Origin: Musa acuminata AAA Group
Taxonomy: Eukaryota; Streptophyta; Magnoliopsida; Zingiberales; Musaceae
Assembly: GCF_036884655.1 (NCBI RefSeq)
Contig: NC_088339.1
Span: 34,657,501-34,721,500 of the forward strand
Direction: 5' to 3'
Length of the DNA: 64,000 nt
Positions 60,296 to 64,000 of this stretch are shown here, piece after piece. The translations under genes and the position numbers were made by a program. The stretch's first letter is position 1, and every line of letters begins with the position of its first letter. The notes beneath the pieces are model-generated. The model saw nothing but the letters and a program-made list of their open reading frames with translations. It was not told the origin of the DNA and made no database searches.

Positions 60296-61460
60296 TTAGA
60301 AATTCGTCAAGATTTTGTCTTTTGACACACCTTCAGCCACAAGCTTAGCTGTAATGACCTGCCACATAAAACCTAGTGTAAGTTAACTAGCATTCTGGAG
60401 CCATAAATTTGTGGTCCTCATGTAGATTCAAAAAGTATAATCAACATTAATAGTAATAATCTTGTTGAAACATGAAAACCTCTTCTCCCTGGGAAAAAAT
60501 CACAGTAGTTGCAACATTCATCGTAAGTAATATTCAATTCATAACTGATAATAAGATTCATCTACAACACCAGTGACATATTATCCAGACATGCAAAGTC
60601 ACCCATAAATAAGTTGATGATAATAAGATGATAAATCCTTTCTCTTTCAGAAGAAATAAGCTGATATAACTTAAGATGATTAAATAAGTACATATTTTTT
60701 CATCAGATAAAGTGATCTTTCCATTAGTCTCGTGTTCTCAATAGAAGGCCATCTTGAAATAACATCAGATATTGATTGGTGGGGAATTCAAGCCAAGTTA
60801 TTAAGTCACACTTCCAGCACTAACTTAATCGTGCTATGACTTCTACAAGCTTCCAAAAATCAATAAAAGAGAGGCTCAGTGAATCAATATGGGTTTCGGA
60901 GAGTCCATGTACACCCATCCAAACAGAGTGATTGCATTGCAGCTACTCAGACTATTTATCAATGACTATTAAGATTTCAGAAAACTGTACCTCAGTCATC
61001 TGTTTGTGCCCACAAAGCACCGCACCAGTTGTCGAAGGATTTAGAATATGTCTGGCTCTTAAAAAAGCTGTCTGCAAAATGTCAGAGAATAAATTTGATT
61101 ATTTACAGGAAGTTCAACAACATAAAGTTGGTTGTTTATAGATTCAATGAGCTACCTGTACATATCCTCTTTCGCCACTCCATCTTTCATCAGGTTGTGA
61201 CAAGACAGGTATGACATTTACTCCAGCATACTCCCAATCCTTGAACCTTTCCTATAAACAAGCAACAAAAGGTTTTGTATTTGATTTCTTGATTCAGATG
61301 AACACACATCTTGCTTGTTAGATGCTAGCTATATGTTTAATAGTGTATATAATCTTAGACCTGATATGCCATTTTCTGAAGATTTCTAGCTCCATAATAA
61401 AGTCTCACATCTGATCTTTCATTTGCACGGACACCTAATTCAATAAGTGACCGAATGGGA
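60296..61460 (-). CDS. pKIWI502-like FAD/NAD(P)-binding oxidoreductase, 3' exons only
   Basis: Four exons are visible on the minus strand, 5' to 3': 61361-61460, 61156-61251, 60991-61071 and 60296-60358. The first begins in phase 1 (x-PIRSLIELG), then VRLYYGARNLQKMAYQ, ERFKDWEYAGVNVIPVLSQP, GERGYVQ, TAFLRARHILNPSTTGAVLC and the C-terminus KDKILTNF, all matching fruit protein pKIWI502 and Arabidopsis At1g15140. The family is ferredoxin-NADP reductase-like; this part is the NAD(P)-binding lobe, and the substrate is unknown. About 100 codons are seen. The FAD-binding part lies further upstream; I could not find the preceding exon (ending near ATGSG) before the right edge, so the intron is longer than 2.5 kb or the exon is too diverged to spot. 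Confidence 0.9.
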
Positions 61461-64000
61461 CTGCCAGAAAGAGTTCATAGAGCAAAGTATTAACAATGGA
61501 AAAAAGCTAGTTAACTAGTGACAAAATTGTTGCATACAATTGTAAAAATCTACAAAAATATTTACGACAAATTGGAAGACAAAAGACATGTATCAATAAT
61601 TTTTTAATGCAATCAAAACATTCTATCACACTCATCTGCAAGTTAAGCAAGTTAACACTAAATTAGTGTTTGAAAACATAACATCAACTTATTTAGAAGA
61701 ACAATGTATCAGTACCGTTAAGAAAGTATGATAGGAAGAACTTGAAGATGCATTCCAAAGATAGAATTGTCATTGGCAAACAAATCTCAGTTTTGGGGGA
61801 CCGATAGAATGATGCGTACAAAAGATAGGATGGTCAGTATCAAGCAAAGACCAGTTTTAGGAACTATCTGAATATACAGTAGTAGCCTATTTTCCCAATT
61901 ATTATGCTACAACCAGTAACCTACCATCCAGCTTTTCCTAAAAAGTTTGGTTCTATTACAGGTTTCTACATTATCAGAAAAATGTTAAACAAATCCTCTC
62001 AATTAATATACTAACTGAAAGAAGTATGTTATACTCTGCTTCTCTGAATTATTCTTCCTATAATCTCAAAAGAAGTATATGTGCCTTTGCTCCAAAGGTG
62101 TACAGGCCCTATGGAAGCTAAACAATACTATCAAAGGAACAAACAAAAACCAGATTGAAATAAGAGACTTCATATTGATATCATCCATCACACGTAGAAG
62201 TAAATGATCAACCACTCCATTATCAAGTCCATGAACGGATCTCGGATGCCCAAATTTCCAACCCAATCGCAAATAAATATGAAATGAAGGAAACAAACAG
62301 ATAGGAAGTAAGAAGATAAACGGAGAACAATGTGAAGTTACAAGAATCTTTTTCTCTCTGCAAATAATTCTGAAGAGAAAGAATAATATCTTTAAAAATC
62401 ACAGTACAAATATGAGAGTAGTCACTCATGCGACCCCTCCAACCTCTCTCCGCTTGCCAGTCTTTAAGGAAACAAGTCAAATCAATTTGGGCACAGAGGT
62501 GATTAACAAAGACCAAATTAGAGCTGAATTTAATATATTCTTTTAAATTATCAAATGACAAAAATTCTAACATTCCCCACTACTTTTCAAATTTTCACAA
62601 CAACTAAGGAAAATTTGATTTTGATGGGTGCCTTTTGGGTTTGGTCCACACTCAGTAGTGATTTTACTGGACTGAGGATCCATTATGGAATAGGTTCTGA
62701 ACCACGTCCTTTACCAATCATCTAAAACCATACATATACAGCGAGTAAAATTGATTGAGCATATTACCACCTCTTTGGATTTCCACTTAGCTTGATTCTT
62801 ATAGGAGCTTCAACCTCATAATCATAATCCCATAACTATCCTCATTTAGGTGAATCCTCAAGAAGTATACTTGACCGAGATACACTTCATGCAAATCACT
62901 ACCTAGGAGCTTAAAGATAGATATATTTGATTACTTCTTAGTCCACATGTCCTCAAATCTCTCACCACTTGCTAATTTATAGGAAACCAATCGAAGAAAC
63001 TTGGGTCCACACTTGATGTAAATTAAATAGTTTTTCAAGTTAAGTAAGAACTTCAAAGTAACAAAAATATTAACAAAACCAACATCAATAATGATGTAAA
63101 AATGGTTAAAATAATTGGTTAGTAGAAAATCCCGGAAGCATGGCATCTAATATATATATCTCGATTGGCGTAAGCCTTGTGCACTGGGCTGCCCCTTTTT
63201 ATACCATCTAAGATATAAAGAGCAAATTTTGGACTATCATAAGTCTTCTATCCTACTTTGATTGTCTCCGCTTATAGTTGTAGGGGTAAGAACACCTTGC
63301 ATAGGAAGTGCCTCATGCATTAGGCTATCTTCTTACTTATTCCATCTAAAATATAGTTAAGAGGGTAAATTATATCCCATCTATAAAGTCTTTAAGCTAG
63401 TCATCCATCACAACTCTAGTTGGAACTAGTTCGATCACCCAAATTAACCTAATGATTTACAATTAATCTTTTCTTTGTTCTCATGGATATTTATGTTATC
63501 AATTTCGTGATACAATAACCTCCAACAGGTACTCAAGAATCATTGTCTACAATATAAAAAGATATTGTACCTTATGCACGAGGTTCTCATCATTGTGGTA
63601 TCTGGGGAGGGTCAATGTACATTCAAATATTTAAAGAGATTATTTTCGTGACTCGAATCTTGGTCTCCCAGAGAACCTTACCATTGTACCGAGGCCCGCC
63701 CTCGATCTCAATCGTTGTCTATGATCTCAAATCACTAAATCTATTGACCATCATTGATCTCAGAATGATGACCACTAACATAATAATAGAGTTTCAAATA
63801 TTTGAGGTTTCATGGTTTTGAAGATATATTAACAATGAAGCTCTAGTGGGCAAGTGTTTTCCCCTTTTAAGAGATGTCTCTAAAGTCAACTAAAGTTCAC
63901 CACAAAATAAATAAGAAAAACATACGGAACAAAATCATCTGCAATATAATGGATGGAACTAAACACAATTATTAAGCTCAGATCATGTTTGATTGAGCAC
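61461..64000. other. probable large intron of the pKIWI502-like gene, with degraded repeats
   Basis: No exon identified. 62560-63500 contains phrases such as CTAACATTCCCCACTAC and ACCGAGGCCCGCCCTCGA (63688 on) that read like remnants of LTR elements or other dispersed repeats, without detectable ends. Confidence 0.45.

Overview
The window is nuclear DNA from a flowering plant, almost certainly a monocot. The genes have spliced introns with GT-AG borders, exons are GC-rich in an AT-rich background, (GA)n, (TA)n and (AAT)n microsatellites are common, and LTR-retrotransposon debris is present. The Rubisco small subunit and other proteins suggest Zingiberales (Musa/Ensete type), but that is inference; no organelle, bacterial or viral segment was seen.

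Layout. 1-1.8 kb: a decayed bHLH transcription-factor gene. 3.5-11.9 kb (+): a nine-exon DUF639 membrane protein whose exons rejoin into a 690-codon frame. 12.7-13.2 kb (-): a one-exon VQ-motif protein. 13.2-22.5 kb: gene-poor, with a 174-bp tandem repeat and a complete small copia-type element (TRIM) at 18,712-19,806. 22.6-23.8 kb (+): a JAGGED-like C2H2 zinc-finger gene lacking its expected ATG. 23.8-30.7 kb: mostly empty, with possible exons of an unidentified minus-strand gene. 30.7-32.9 kb (-): a six-exon DUF1666 gene. 34.3-35.2 kb (+): a class II LBD (LOB-domain) gene with an in-frame stop. 35.2-39.7 kb: diverged LTR-like repeats and a minisatellite. 39.7-40.5 kb (+): rbcS. 41.8-42.5 kb (+): a conserved plant protein of unknown function. 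48.0-48.5 kb (+): an acidic one-exon protein. 51.8-53.0 kb (-): a heavy-metal-associated isoprenylated protein (HIPP). 55.7-58.0 kb (+): a RING-CH E3 ligase. 58.7-59.2 kb (-): a PADRE/DUF4228 gene with an in-frame stop. 60.3-61.5 kb (-): the 3' exons of a pKIWI502-like oxidoreductase that runs off the right edge.

The genes do not form one pathway. Several resemble genes that I recall as neighbours on Arabidopsis chromosome 1 (VQ8, JAG, At1g68490, LBD40 next to RBCS1A, and At1g14260/At1g15140 on the duplicated arm), so this looks like an old conserved gene-order block. The most notable signals are damaged coding regions: two likely Gln-to-TAG stops in otherwise open genes, a lost start codon in the JAG-like gene and the frameshifted bHLH gene. 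I found no convincing new multi-gene system.
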